Assembly: GCA_028874315.1 (NCBI GenBank)
Contig: JAPPKM010000131.1
Coordinates: 1 to 33,585, forward strand
Direction of reading: 5' to 3'
Source: Chloroflexota bacterium
GTDB taxonomy: Bacteria > Chloroflexota > UBA11872
DNA: 33,585 bases
The notes under the pieces are model-generated. The model was not told the origin of the DNA, did not search any database, and saw only the letters and a program-made list of their open reading frames with translations. How positions within the stretch are numbered: the stretch's first letter is position 1; each line of letters starts with the position of its first letter. The position numbers and the translations under genes are program-made. Of the stretch, positions 25,130-33,585 are shown piece by piece.

Positions 25130-26566
25130 ATGGGCACTGAACTAATGCACCTCGGCTCGCGCAAACACCTCTTCATCGACCTCTCCCTGGCCGACCACAC
25201 GTCCAACGTGACCCTCGGCGTCAATCCCCCGCGGCTGGGCGGCATCGCCATCGGTCGCGACCGCGCCTGGGAGCATCACATCCACTTCCAGAACACCGTC
25301 CTCGACGACAACGGCCTGGGCCGCTGCTGGTACCTCGCGTCGATAATCCGCAGGGGACTGGAGTCCGCGCGGTTTGGCTACGCGGAGTCCGAGGACGGGC
25401 GTCACTGGCGCAAGCCCAACCTCGGCTTGGTCGAGCTCAACGGCCGGCGCGACATGAACCTCATCCCGCCCAAGCCCAAGCGCTCCAACGTCTTCATCGA
25501 CCCCACGGCGCCTCCCGCAGAGCGCTACAAGACCTTTGGCCTCAGCCTCGATGGCGATCCCGGAGGCGATGGCTACGGCGTCTTCGCTTCCCCCGACGGC
25601 TACGTCTTCCGCGAGCTTGGCTGCAACGGCCTCCGGCTTGCCGGCGACACCCAGAACATGGCCTTCTGGGACGACCGCATCGGACGCTACGTCGCCTACT
25701 TCCGGGGCTTCTCCCACCATCCCGACGGCCGTCGCCGCCGCGCGGTCGCCCGCTGGGAAACCGACGACCTCACCAGCCGCGAGGGCTGGGACCTGTCGAA
25801 CGAGGAGAGCGACCGCCACATCATCAACCAGCTGCCCATCGTCATCGCCTGCGACGACGACGACCCGCCTGACATGGACATCTACACCCCGTCTGTCGTC
25901 AAGTACCCAGAGGCTGAGGACGTCTACCTCGCCACCATGTCCATGTACCACCACTTCACCCCCGACGAGATGGACGACACAGACCCGCCCCGCAACGACG
26001 GCCTTATGGACATCCAGCTCGCCGTCAGCCGTGACGGCATCTCCTGGGACCGCCCCGACCGCCGCCCCTACGTCGGCATCGACGCCGAAGGCCCCGGCCA
26101 GCGCATGTGCTACGCCGTCCAGGGCATCCTGGTCCGCGGCGACACCGTCCTCCAGTACCACACCGCCTACGACCAGTCCCACGGCCACAAGCGCCAGAAC
26201 AACCCCGGCGGCGTCATCCGCTGGACCGAACAGCGCTTGGATGGCTTCGTCAGCGCCAACTTCGCCTACACCGGCGGCGAACTCGTCACCCGGCCAATCA
26301 CCTTCGACGGGTCCAAACTGATCCTCAACGTCGACGCCTCAGCCTCCGGCGAAGGCCGGGTCGAAATCCAGGACGCCCACGGCCGCCCAATCCAGGGCCG
26401 CACCCTCGCCGACTGCGACCGCATCCTCGGCAACTACCTCCGCCACCCCGTCACCTGGGGCGGCGACCCAGACCTCGGTGTACCCCCCAACACCCCCATC
26501 CGCCTCCGCCTCGCCCTCCGCAGCGCCCGCCTCTTCGCGCTGCAATTCGCCGGAGCGAGCATGTAG
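25130..26566 (+). CDS. Glycosyl-hydrolase-like protein, copy C
   Basis: 478 aa, GGAGGTG Shine-Dalgarno before the start. RKHLFIDLSLADHTSNVTLGV...FGYAESEDGRHWRKPNLGLVELNGRRD...VSRDGISWDRP...QRLDGFVSANFAYTGGELVTRPITFDGSKLILNVDASASGEGRVEIQDAHGRPIQG...HPVTWGGDPDLG. Confidence 0.82.
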   Translation: MGTELMHLGSRKHLFIDLSLADHTSNVTLGVNPPRLGGIAIGRDRAWEHHIHFQNTVLDDNGLGRCWYLASIIRRGLESARFGYAESEDGRHWRKPNLGLVELNGRRDMNLIPPKPKRSNVFIDPTAPPAERYKTFGLSLDGDPGGDGYGVFASPDGYVFRELGCNGLRLAGDTQNMAFWDDRIGRYVAYFRGFSHHPDGRRRRAVARWETDDLTSREGWDLSNEESDRHIINQLPIVIACDDDDPPDMDIYTPSVVKYPEAEDVYLATMSMYHHFTPDEMDDTDPPRNDGLMDIQLAVSRDGISWDRPDRRPYVGIDAEGPGQRMCYAVQGILVRGDTVLQYHTAYDQSHGHKRQNNPGGVIRWTEQRLDGFVSANFAYTGGELVTRPITFDGSKLILNVDASASGEGRVEIQDAHGRPIQGRTLADCDRILGNYLRHPVTWGGDPDLGVPPNTPIRLRLALRSARLFALQFAGASM

Positions 26567-26837
26567 CTGGTTGGTCCGGCTCACGTGCGAATGGCCGTAG
26601 GCTGCCGTGCCGCGACGATCGAACCAGATACCCGGGACTGACCCACTTGATGCAACCACCAACTCGTGGCTGGTCCATGCCGAACCTAAGCTGGCTTCCA
26701 CCTCACGCACGCGGATGCGTTGGGCCAAAGCTGGTGGGAATGGCTTGACGCATCACAGTAGAATTAGCTAGGTCGTCGCCCGAATGCACATTGGTTTCGG
26801 AGCAGATGCCGAACGGCGACCCGGGAGGTCCGACTTG

Positions 26838-26861
26838 CCATTCAGCCATCTGGCTGAATGG
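26838..26861. promoter_or_regulatory. Perfect 11-bp inverted repeat, candidate operator
   Basis: CCATTCAGCCA-TC-TGGCTGAATGG, 21 bp upstream of the ATG at 26883. Confidence 0.55.
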
Positions 26862-26882
26862 TGCTACACCAAGGAGGAGCCG

Positions 26883-27062
26883 ATGAGCAAGGATGCGTCG
26901 CCGCAGGAATGCGATGCGCAGAAGACAGAAAATCGACGAGTCAAGAGAAAGTCTCCGTTGCTGACTGAAGAAGACGTACGCAGAGCACAAAAGCGATGGG
27001 AGGGTGTTCCACTCGACCAACCAGTCAGTGCCGAAGACATGCGACGAGTCGTTGCTAGATAG
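26883..27062 (+). CDS. Small charged protein of unknown function
   Basis: Internal ATG at 26883 after AAGGAGGAG Shine-Dalgarno: MSKDASPQECDAQKTENRRVKRKSPLLTEEDVRRAQKRWEGVPLDQPVSAEDMRRVVAR. Confidence 0.6.
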   Translation: MSKDASPQECDAQKTENRRVKRKSPLLTEEDVRRAQKRWEGVPLDQPVSAEDMRRVVAR

Positions 27063-27696
27063 GGGTTCTGGGGTTGCTGTGGATGAGGCTGATAGCATGC
27101 CGAATGTCAACAGCAACCCCGATTCCTGAGTTGCGCCCGTCCTGGTCGGGTTCAAATCTAAACATAACGCCGACAACGTAGGTCGTTGGGGGCATCTCTT
27201 GATCCTGATAGTAAATGAGAGGTCCACCGCTGAATCCACGATTGGCATAGCAATCAACATAGATAAAATCTGTGCCATGCCACTTGTCAACTCCGCTTAG
27301 AATGCCTGCCTTCACCAGTGGAAGTGGAACTGAGGGGTACGGTGATCCACCCATCATACCGAGGGGAAATCCTAGAAGGTAAAGTTGCTGACCGATCTTC
27401 ATGCCTGTTGACGATGGGACTACGAGCTCCTCATTCGGTCCTCTTGGGCCAAGAACGACCGAAGATGAAAGCACAGCCACATCAATGTCACCACTCCCAA
27501 TTCCTATAATCTCAACAGCTAGTGTCTTCCAAGATTCATCGTAAAAAATCTCAATTGTACTCTCCTTGATATCTTCTACTACATGGAGCGCAGTAACTAG
27601 ATACTGCCAGCCTTCATGATTCAATGCGAATGCTGTGCCACTCTTGGTTCCACATCGAATGTGAAATGTTCCCCTGAGAAAAAAAGGCTTAACCAT
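27055..27696 (-). CDS. Trypsin-like serine protease
   Basis: 213 aa with apparent catalytic triad context: YLVTALHVVED (His), GDIDVAVLSS (Asp), NRGFSGGPLIYY (Ser). Confidence 0.85.
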   Translation of the reverse strand: MVKPFFLRGTFHIRCGTKSGTAFALNHEGWQYLVTALHVVEDIKESTIEIFYDESWKTLAVEIIGIGSGDIDVAVLSSSVVLGPRGPNEELVVPSSTGMKIGQQLYLLGFPLGMMGGSPYPSVPLPLVKAGILSGVDKWHGTDFIYVDCYANRGFSGGPLIYYQDQEMPPTTYVVGVMFRFEPDQDGRNSGIGVAVDIRHAISLIHSNPRTPI

Positions 27697-27769
27697 GAAA
27701 GCTCAGCGGCCATGCCATTCTTTATCCGTGCCGTTTTTTTCGTTAGAGATTTGTCGAAGGAGAGTCAAG

Positions 27770-28396
27770 TTACACTTCGTCCAACTGAAATCCTAACGAC
27801 CTTCGCTGTTCTTGTATGTCCTCAATGTCGCCCTCAAGATGCGCGTGAACAGTCTCGCGTGATCCAGGAGATTGCATCGCGTGAACCGCCGCTTGAAGAA
27901 ACCTGGATTTAAGTTCTCCGATAACAAATGATAGTGCCTGGAATTCACTCGACATTATATCTGAAGACGCGTCCTTCGAAATCACGCCTTCACAAATGGA
28001 CCTAAGAAGCGCGTCAGATCGCCAGCGCATGTGCTCCTTTTTTTCCAAGGACCATTTATTCAAGAGAACAAATCGGCCGAAGAATCGCTGTATCATCACA
28101 AAGGAAGACCAAACCTCTTCACTGGCGAACAGGCGTTGATGTTCCTGTGTAGCAAGAATATCATCGAGCATCGCGTCGATAGTTGACTTGTCTATTACAT
28201 TTGACTCATATAGGCCAAGCGCGGCACTGGCCCGGTCCGACTCGAAGATCTGATCGAGTTCGTTGGCCGTTAGTATCGAATGTGCCATAACGAGGTCAGA
28301 GCATCGTTTTTCGATGAGCAGAATGTGGTTCCACAGATTCTCGACTGCAGATATCGTTTTGGATTGAAATTGAGAATGGCTGGCTTCGCTCGTCAA
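27770..28396 (-). CDS. Predicted helical protein of unknown function upstream of the protease
   Basis: 208 aa (MTSEASHSQFQSKTISAVENLWNHILLIEKRCSDLVMAHSILTANELDQIFES...). Same strand as the protease, 73 bp upstream; sits in the AT-richer segment, where a long ORF is less likely by chance than in the GC-rich flanks. Confidence 0.7.
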   Translation of the reverse strand: MTSEASHSQFQSKTISAVENLWNHILLIEKRCSDLVMAHSILTANELDQIFESDRASAALGLYESNVIDKSTIDAMLDDILATQEHQRLFASEEVWSSFVMIQRFFGRFVLLNKWSLEKKEHMRWRSDALLRSICEGVISKDASSDIMSSEFQALSFVIGELKSRFLQAAVHAMQSPGSRETVHAHLEGDIEDIQEQRRSLGFQLDEV

Positions 28397-28618
28397 CGGA
28401 AGGCCTTCATGAGCTTAAGACGGATCAGTGTACCATTGGTCATGGACGTCGTAACCTTCGTGGTACAGCTTCGTGGACTGTCCTTGGGCAAAGTGTCCTT
28501 GAGGTAAGCCGGGTGAGCTGATTTGGTTGGCAATACGTGTGTCACAGCGCAGTCTCTCGCGGTCAATAAAGGGACTCGGTCGGCTCGCAAAAGATCGTCC
28601 ATAGACGTCTCTACGTTT

Positions 28619-29092
28619 TCATGTGCATTCCTGTGATGAACATGTGCGCTTCGAAGCATGCAGGCATTCTCTAGTCCGGCTGGGGTTGGGTATGCCTGGC
28701 GGCATCGAGCGCTGTTCAATGCCCGCCGAGCGTAGGCGTGAGTCACCGACGGCTCGATCGATGCGTCGCAGAAGCCGGCGCAGGAATCCCTCGAGTGATG
28801 GGTCCGTGGTGAGCCAAAGGGCCTGGCCGGCTCTCAGCGCGGCTTCCGTGAGATAGCTGGCCTTGAACAGGCTGCTTGCCAGCCACGCCAGCGCTTCAGG
28901 CACGACTCCAGCATCGATCCCCAGCTCCAGCGCCTTCCGGTAATGCGGAATCGCCTGCGCTTCCCGCCCATTGTTGTCGTGGAACAGGCCAAGCTCATAG
29001 TGCGCTCGAGCCTGCCCGCCTCGCGTCGTCGCCCGCTCCAGGGCGTCTGTCAGCCCTGCCAGGCTCCGGCGCTTCCTGCGCGGCTTTTCCAT
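28619..29092 (-). CDS. Tetratricopeptide-repeat protein
   Basis: Tail of ORF 28619..30586 with internal ATG at 29092: MEKPRRKRRSLAGLTDALERATTRGGQARAHYELGLFHDNNGREAQAIPHYRKALELGIDAGVVPEALAWLASSLFKASYLTEAALRAGQ (TPR pattern). Confidence 0.75.
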   Translation of the reverse strand: MEKPRRKRRSLAGLTDALERATTRGGQARAHYELGLFHDNNGREAQAIPHYRKALELGIDAGVVPEALAWLASSLFKASYLTEAALRAGQALWLTTDPSLEGFLRRLLRRIDRAVGDSRLRSAGIEQRSMPPGIPNPSRTRECLHASKRTCSSQECT

Positions 29093-29121
29093 TGTCACGC
29101 GTTCCACCTCAAGAACCGGTA

Positions 29122-30765
29122 TCAGGACTCTGCGGGCTTCTCCCTGCCACCCATCGGCCCTGATCCCCGCCCCCGCAGCGGCACCTCCCGCAAGAAAATC
29201 GTCACCACAAAGGCGATGGTCAACGCCACCGCCACCACCGTAAACACCGACCCGATCGCCGAGGCCAGCGTCTCCCGCAGCGCCGCCAGCAACTGGTCCA
29301 GCACCACCGCCCCCTCCGGCCCACGTTCGGCGAAGCCCGCCCGCAGCGCCTCCAGCGCCTGCGGATTCACCAGCGCTTGCGGGTTCTCCTCCATCCGCGC
29401 CAGCTGCTCCGCCGGCACCGCCTGCCGGATCGCCGCCGGCAGCGAGTCCTGCAGGCCCGCCGCAAACCGGTTCGCCATAAACGACCCCAGCACCGCCAGC
29501 CCCAGCGCCCCGCCGACCGACCGGTAGAACTGCGTCGCCGACGTCACCGCCCCCAGCTGGCCCATCGGCGCGGCGTTCTGCACGGCGATCGTGAAGCTCG
29601 GAAACGTCATCCCCAGCCCCAGCCCCGTCAACATGATGCTGGCCACCGCCTGTCCAAAGGACGTATCGGCCGTCATCCGCGAGGTCATCACCACCCCGCC
29701 CGTCATGATCCCGATCCCGATCAACCCCTGCAGCCGGTAGTGCCCGCCCAGCCGCGACAGCGCCTGCCCCGACAGCGCCGCGGCCACCACCATGCTCATC
29801 ATCATTGGTGTCATGAACGATCCGCTGCTCGTGGCGGAGGCCCCCAGCACACCCTGGAAAAACAGCGGGATGAAGATAATCGACCCAAACATCGCGAATC
29901 CCGTAATGAACACGGCCACCAGCGAGACGCCCACCACAGGGTTCCGGTAGATCCCCAGCGGCATGATCGGATCCGCCGCCCGCCGCTCCACCAGCACGAA
30001 CACCACCGTCATCACCGCCGCGAACACCAGGATCCCCACGATCTGCAGCGACAGCCATTCGAATTGCACCCCGGCCAACGACAGCCCGATCAGCAACGGC
30101 ACAACCACCAGCACCAGCAGCCCCATCCCCGCGTAGTCCAGCTGGAACGTTCGCTTCTCCGGCCGCGTGTTCGGGAAGAACCGGATGAACAGGGCGATCA
30201 CCGGCAGACCCAGCGGCACGTTGACATAAAACACCCAGTTCCACGAAAGCGAGTCGGTTATGAGTCCGCCCAGCGTCGGACCAATCACCGACGACAGGCC
30301 GAACACGGCGGCGACAATGCCCTGGTACTTCCCGCGCTCCGCTGGCGGAAACAGGTCCCCAACCGTCGTAAACGACAGCGCCATCATGCTGCCGCCGCCG
30401 ATGCCCTGGATCGCTCGAAAGAAGATCAGCTGGTTCATCGACTGGCTCACCCCCGCCAGCACCGATCCCACCAGGAACACCGCGATCCCGCCCAGGAAAA
30501 ACGCCTTCCGGCCATACAGGTCCGACAGCCGCCCCACGATCGGCACCGTCGTCGTCGACGCCACCAGGTACGCCGTCGTCACCCACGTAAACCGGTCGAA
30601 CCCGCCCAGATCCGCAATGATCCGCGGCATCGCCGTACTCACCACCGTCTGATCCAGCGAGGCCAAAAACAACGCCAGCATCAACCCACCCATCGTCAAC
30701 ACCACCTGCCGCCGCGGCAGCGGCGTATAGCTCTGAGCCCGGGGTGAAGCCGTGGTTGCGCTCAC
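29122..30765 (-). CDS. MFS transporter, DHA2 (EmrB/QacA-like) family
   Basis: 547 aa with about 14 hydrophobic segments. LDQTVVSTAMPRIIADLGGFDRFTWVTTAYLVASTTTVPIVGRLSDLYGRK; RAIQGIGGGSMMALSFTTVGDLFPPAERGKYQG. Confidence 0.94.
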   Translation of the reverse strand: MSATTASPRAQSYTPLPRRQVVLTMGGLMLALFLASLDQTVVSTAMPRIIADLGGFDRFTWVTTAYLVASTTTVPIVGRLSDLYGRKAFFLGGIAVFLVGSVLAGVSQSMNQLIFFRAIQGIGGGSMMALSFTTVGDLFPPAERGKYQGIVAAVFGLSSVIGPTLGGLITDSLSWNWVFYVNVPLGLPVIALFIRFFPNTRPEKRTFQLDYAGMGLLVLVVVPLLIGLSLAGVQFEWLSLQIVGILVFAAVMTVVFVLVERRAADPIMPLGIYRNPVVGVSLVAVFITGFAMFGSIIFIPLFFQGVLGASATSSGSFMTPMMMSMVVAAALSGQALSRLGGHYRLQGLIGIGIMTGGVVMTSRMTADTSFGQAVASIMLTGLGLGMTFPSFTIAVQNAAPMGQLGAVTSATQFYRSVGGALGLAVLGSFMANRFAAGLQDSLPAAIRQAVPAEQLARMEENPQALVNPQALEALRAGFAERGPEGAVVLDQLLAALRETLASAIGSVFTVVAVALTIAFVVTIFLREVPLRGRGSGPMGGREKPAES

Positions 30766-31001
30766 GCTCGATCGGTCAAATTCATTGGCAATTGGGCAAG
30801 CGGGCTGCGCATACGCGCCCCGGCCTGCTCCTTCGGCTGGTCGACATCGTCCAGCTTGACACTCTTCGAGTTCTCGAGACCGTTGACCACGGTGTGATCC
30901 GCCGCCAACCCCGCCGACGTTCGTGCCGATGCCGCTCCCCGCGTCTTCGGCTCAATGTCAAGCCCGCTGTAGCCCCAGGCAAGTGGTGCGTCAGTCGGCA
31001 T
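30762..31001 (-). CDS. Possible short ORF between hydrolase and MFS genes
   Basis: In-frame ATG at 31001 (MPTDAPLAWGYSGLDIEPKTRGAASARTSAGLAADHTVVNGLENSKSVKLDDVDQPKEQAGARMRSPLAQLPMNLTDRA). Its stop overlaps the MFS start as ATGA and its start overlaps the hydrolase stop. Confidence 0.35.
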   Translation of the reverse strand: MPTDAPLAWGYSGLDIEPKTRGAASARTSAGLAADHTVVNGLENSKSVKLDDVDQPKEQAGARMRSPLAQLPMNLTDRA

Positions 31002-32625
31002 CGAACGCCGCGTTCGGCCCCCCGCGACAGCCCTCGTGCCAGGCCTGCAGATCCACGCACGTGCGCGCCGGTCGCTCACCGGCAACCCAGGACGCGATGT
31101 CCTTGATGACTTCCGAGCCAACGTGAATCTCAGGGCGAAGGTCGGGTCCAGTCACCTTGCGCCGGTCGAGCAGGCTATGGGTGTGCTCTCGATAAAGGCG
31201 GAACACAACATCGTCCCGGCGGCGCAGGCTCGCAACCCAGCCAACGATCTCCTCGCCAGACAGGAGTTCGTCGTTAAAGCTGTGGAGGATCAGCATTGGA
31301 ATCGGCAAGTCGCGAGCGATTGCCTCCGGCCGGTAGTCGGCACGATCCAGAAAGTGCGACGGACGAACTTTCATGTGCCGCGCCGGCGAACCCGCGGCCA
31401 GCGCCTCCATCGCCGCCGCACGCGCTCGGACGAGTCCGAGCCGACGTTCATCTGCAGCGCTGACCACGCCGTCTGCCTTGAGTCTCCGCTGCCGCTGTTC
31501 TGCGAAGTCCTCCCATAACATTCCACTGGGCGCTGAATAAAGAATTAGGCCGGCAATCGTTGAATCGCGCTGCGCGATTCGCGGTGCAGCAACGCCGCCC
31601 AGGCTAACCCCCAAAACGTAGATCCGCGCCGGGTCGATTCGTGGGGTCTGACGCAACAGTTCGACTGCCGCTAGGGCATCGTCGACCAGCTCATCATCGA
31701 TCGTGAAGTCCGGCTGGCGCGCGAAGGCCAGCGCGTGGGTCAACGTGCGCTTGTCATAACGTAGTGTGGCCACCCCCTTGCTGGCCAGACCCCATGCCAG
31801 ATCCCGGAACATCTTCGCCGCCCCACGGGTTGCGTCGCGATCCGCAAAGCCGCTGCCGTGCACCAATACGACAGCTGGGAAGGGACCGTGTCCGCGTGGA
31901 ACCGTGAGCGTTCCCCCCAACTCCCAGGGCGCCTGCCCCACCGCCACCTCGGTCTCCTCGAACGCATCCACATCTGCGTAGGCGGGCACCGGGAATTCCC
32001 GCAGAGGACCGAGTTCGGTCATAGCTTGATCGAGCCCGATCCAGTCGACGCGTCCGTCGCGCAGGAAGGTGACTCGCACGTAGCTCACGGGGTTCTCCGG
32101 GAACTCACGAGGCGTTAGCTGGAGTGAAACCGAAAGCAGGTCGTTAGACGGGTCAAATCCGAATACCGGCGCGCGTCCTTCATCTATACCAACGGAGCTA
32201 GCGGCGTGAGCCTCACCCCCGAGCGTCCGGTCCAGGGCAACGTCCGTCAGACCTTCGCCGGTCAGGCTCCGAAAGTTCTCAAGCCCAATCTCGCAGAGCG
32301 ACCCAACGTGCAGCACCTCGGGCGCCAGCATCTCGTAGGCCACACGGACGTCGTCGTTCACCAAGGCGTGCCCAAGGGCCAGCGCTCGCTCCTCCGGGTC
32401 AAACGAAAATGGCGCGACCTCGAAGTCCGGCGGTGCCGGCGTTGCCGCTTCGCAGGCCGGAAGCGTCACGGCATTGACCACGAGCGTCAGCGCAACAAGC
32501 CCCGCCAGCCCGCTGCTGATTAGCCCGAAGGCCAGCGCCACGCCGACATGCAACCGCCAGAAGGCACGCAATCGCCAGGTCCCCGGTCGCAGCCGCATAG
32601 CCTCCAGCCTCCACTTGTGCCCCAT
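30991..32625 (-). CDS. Membrane-anchored alpha/beta hydrolase
   Basis: 544 aa. N-terminal hydrophobic segment (FGLISSGLAGLVALTLVVNAVTL); hydrolase core PAVVLVHGSGFADRDATRG...VLGVSLGGVAAPRIAQ...PMLILHSFNDELL...YREHTHSLLDRR. Alternative start at 32598. Confidence 0.85.
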   Translation of the reverse strand: MGHKWRLEAMRLRPGTWRLRAFWRLHVGVALAFGLISSGLAGLVALTLVVNAVTLPACEAATPAPPDFEVAPFSFDPEERALALGHALVNDDVRVAYEMLAPEVLHVGSLCEIGLENFRSLTGEGLTDVALDRTLGGEAHAASSVGIDEGRAPVFGFDPSNDLLSVSLQLTPREFPENPVSYVRVTFLRDGRVDWIGLDQAMTELGPLREFPVPAYADVDAFEETEVAVGQAPWELGGTLTVPRGHGPFPAVVLVHGSGFADRDATRGAAKMFRDLAWGLASKGVATLRYDKRTLTHALAFARQPDFTIDDELVDDALAAVELLRQTPRIDPARIYVLGVSLGGVAAPRIAQRDSTIAGLILYSAPSGMLWEDFAEQRQRRLKADGVVSAADERRLGLVRARAAAMEALAAGSPARHMKVRPSHFLDRADYRPEAIARDLPIPMLILHSFNDELLSGEEIVGWVASLRRRDDVVFRLYREHTHSLLDRRKVTGPDLRPEIHVGSEVIKDIASWVAGERPARTCVDLQAWHEGCRGGPNAAFDAD

Positions 32626-32776
32626 CGCGCTCGTCCAACTCGATTCACCACCGGCCGGCCACCTTCAGCCGTAAGCGCGAAGAGCGGGCGTCAGAGTCCT
32701 CGTGTGAATCCCCAGCCCGGCGGAATGAGGCAAGCGTTGCTACCGGTCCCACGGCCGAACCCGGGGATCCAAGAGC

Positions 32777-33585
32777 CTACGAACCTATAAGCCCTTCCTG
32801 CGGACGCACCCACGGAAGCTTCGGCAAGACGGCCATGAACTCGGCGCGCGGAAGCTGCAGATCGCCGACTGGAACGTCGATCACGACTGGCGCCTCGCAC
32901 TCGAGCGCGCGCGGAAGCAGGTCCTTCAGATCCTGCGGATCGTCCGCCCGCATGCCGACCGCCCCGAACGATTCGGTGAAATGCACGAAGTCGGGGTTAT
33001 GCAGGTCGGTTTCGTAGTCGCCGTCAAAGAACTCCTCCAGGTCGCGTGCCACATTGCCGTAAGCGTCGTCTCGAAAGACGATGCTGGTGACGTTGATGCC
33101 ATACCTCACCGCCGTGGCCAGTTCCACCGCGTTGAACAAGAAGCCGCCGTCGCCATTGACCGAAATTACCGGGCGTTCGGGATGCGCCACCTTTGCCCCC
33201 AGGGCCGTGGGAAACCCGAACCCAAGGTTGAACGAGTAGCCGGAATCGATAAACGTCTTCGGCTCGTGCACCGGGTAGTGCGTACGCGCGTAGTAACCGA
33301 ACTGCGTCACGTCCCAGACGATGTGGGTGTCTTCCGGAATGCTGCGTTGGATGGTCTCCAGGATCGGGAAGTGCGGCTCCTTGAGCTGGATGTCCTGGTA
33401 GGCGATCAGCCGTCGAGCGGCCGCGACGGCCTCCTCGGGTGATGGGCGGTTCCCGGCGCCGGCTGAGCTGAGCAGGGGAAGCAGAGCTTCGATTGTGGCC
33501 TTGGCGTCGCCGTGGAGGGGGTGCGTGTTGGCCTGAACTCGCGTGACTTCCGCCTCGTCAATGTTGATATTGATCAGCGTGGAGG
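32777..33585 (-). CDS. Thiamine-diphosphate-dependent enzyme (acetolactate-synthase-like large subunit), C-terminal part, truncated by window edge
   Basis: Frame stays open past the ORF-track start (33310, a GTG) to the window edge: INIDEAEVTRVQANTHPLHGDAKATIEALL...IVWDVTQFGYYAR...GFGFPTALGAKVAHPERPVISVNGDGGFLFNAVELATAVRYGINV...DDAYGNVARD (GDG...N ThDP motif). Confidence 0.9.
   Translation of the reverse strand, partial: STLININIDEAEVTRVQANTHPLHGDAKATIEALLPLLSSAGAGNRPSPEEAVAAARRLIAYQDIQLKEPHFPILETIQRSIPEDTHIVWDVTQFGYYARTHYPVHEPKTFIDSGYSFNLGFGFPTALGAKVAHPERPVISVNGDGGFLFNAVELATAVRYGINVTSIVFRDDAYGNVARDLEEFFDGDYETDLHNPDFVHFTESFGAVGMRADDPQDLKDLLPRALECEAPVVIDVPVGDLQLPRAEFMAVLPKLPWVRPQEGLIGS

Noticed and set aside
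28619-30586. 655-aa ORF as a single fusion protein
   Set aside because: Its first ~490 codons run in an alternative frame over the MFS gene (Gly/Ala-rich, no domain). Only the C-terminal TPR part after the ATG at 29092 looks genuine.
1-33585. CRISPR arrays, tRNA/rRNA genes, transposases or integrases
   Set aside because: Looked for but no regularly spaced repeats, clear tRNA/rRNA sequence or recombinase motifs recognised by eye; a computational scan could still find short elements.

Overview
GC-rich bacterial window of about 33.6 kb, densely coding on both strands. The gene repertoire resembles heterotrophic Chloroflexota or similar uncultivated marine or host-associated lineages, but this taxonomic guess is inference only. 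I support about 29 protein-coding genes: a translationally coupled PadR / membrane protein / solute-binding lipoprotein module; a PhyH dioxygenase; an ABC-2 exporter pair; HisI; an adenosine-deaminase-like amidohydrolase; an acetyl-xylan-esterase-like hydrolase; an ADP-ribosylglycohydrolase; an APH-like kinase; a short HicB-like protein; RidA; a type I sulfatase; a xanthine-dehydrogenase-type Mo subunit; an aldo/keto reductase; a large polytopic membrane protein; a DHA2-type MFS transporter; a TPR protein; a membrane-anchored alpha/beta hydrolase; and an edge-truncated ThDP enzyme. There are also three divergent copies of one sugar-hydrolase-like (beta-propeller plus C-terminal beta-sandwich) family and three copies of a small coiled-coil/TM protein family. 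The most notable observation is a gene absent from the supplied ORF track: an 83-aa SelW/Rdx-like selenoprotein at 22159..22410 (-). It has an in-frame UGA in a CxxU motif, a good Shine-Dalgarno sequence and a candidate bacterial SECIS hairpin directly downstream of the UGA. A second area of interest is a visibly AT-richer island (about 26.6-28.6 kb) carrying a trypsin-like protease, an unknown helical protein and a small ORF preceded by a perfect 11-bp inverted repeat. No rRNA, tRNA, CRISPR array or transposase was recognised.
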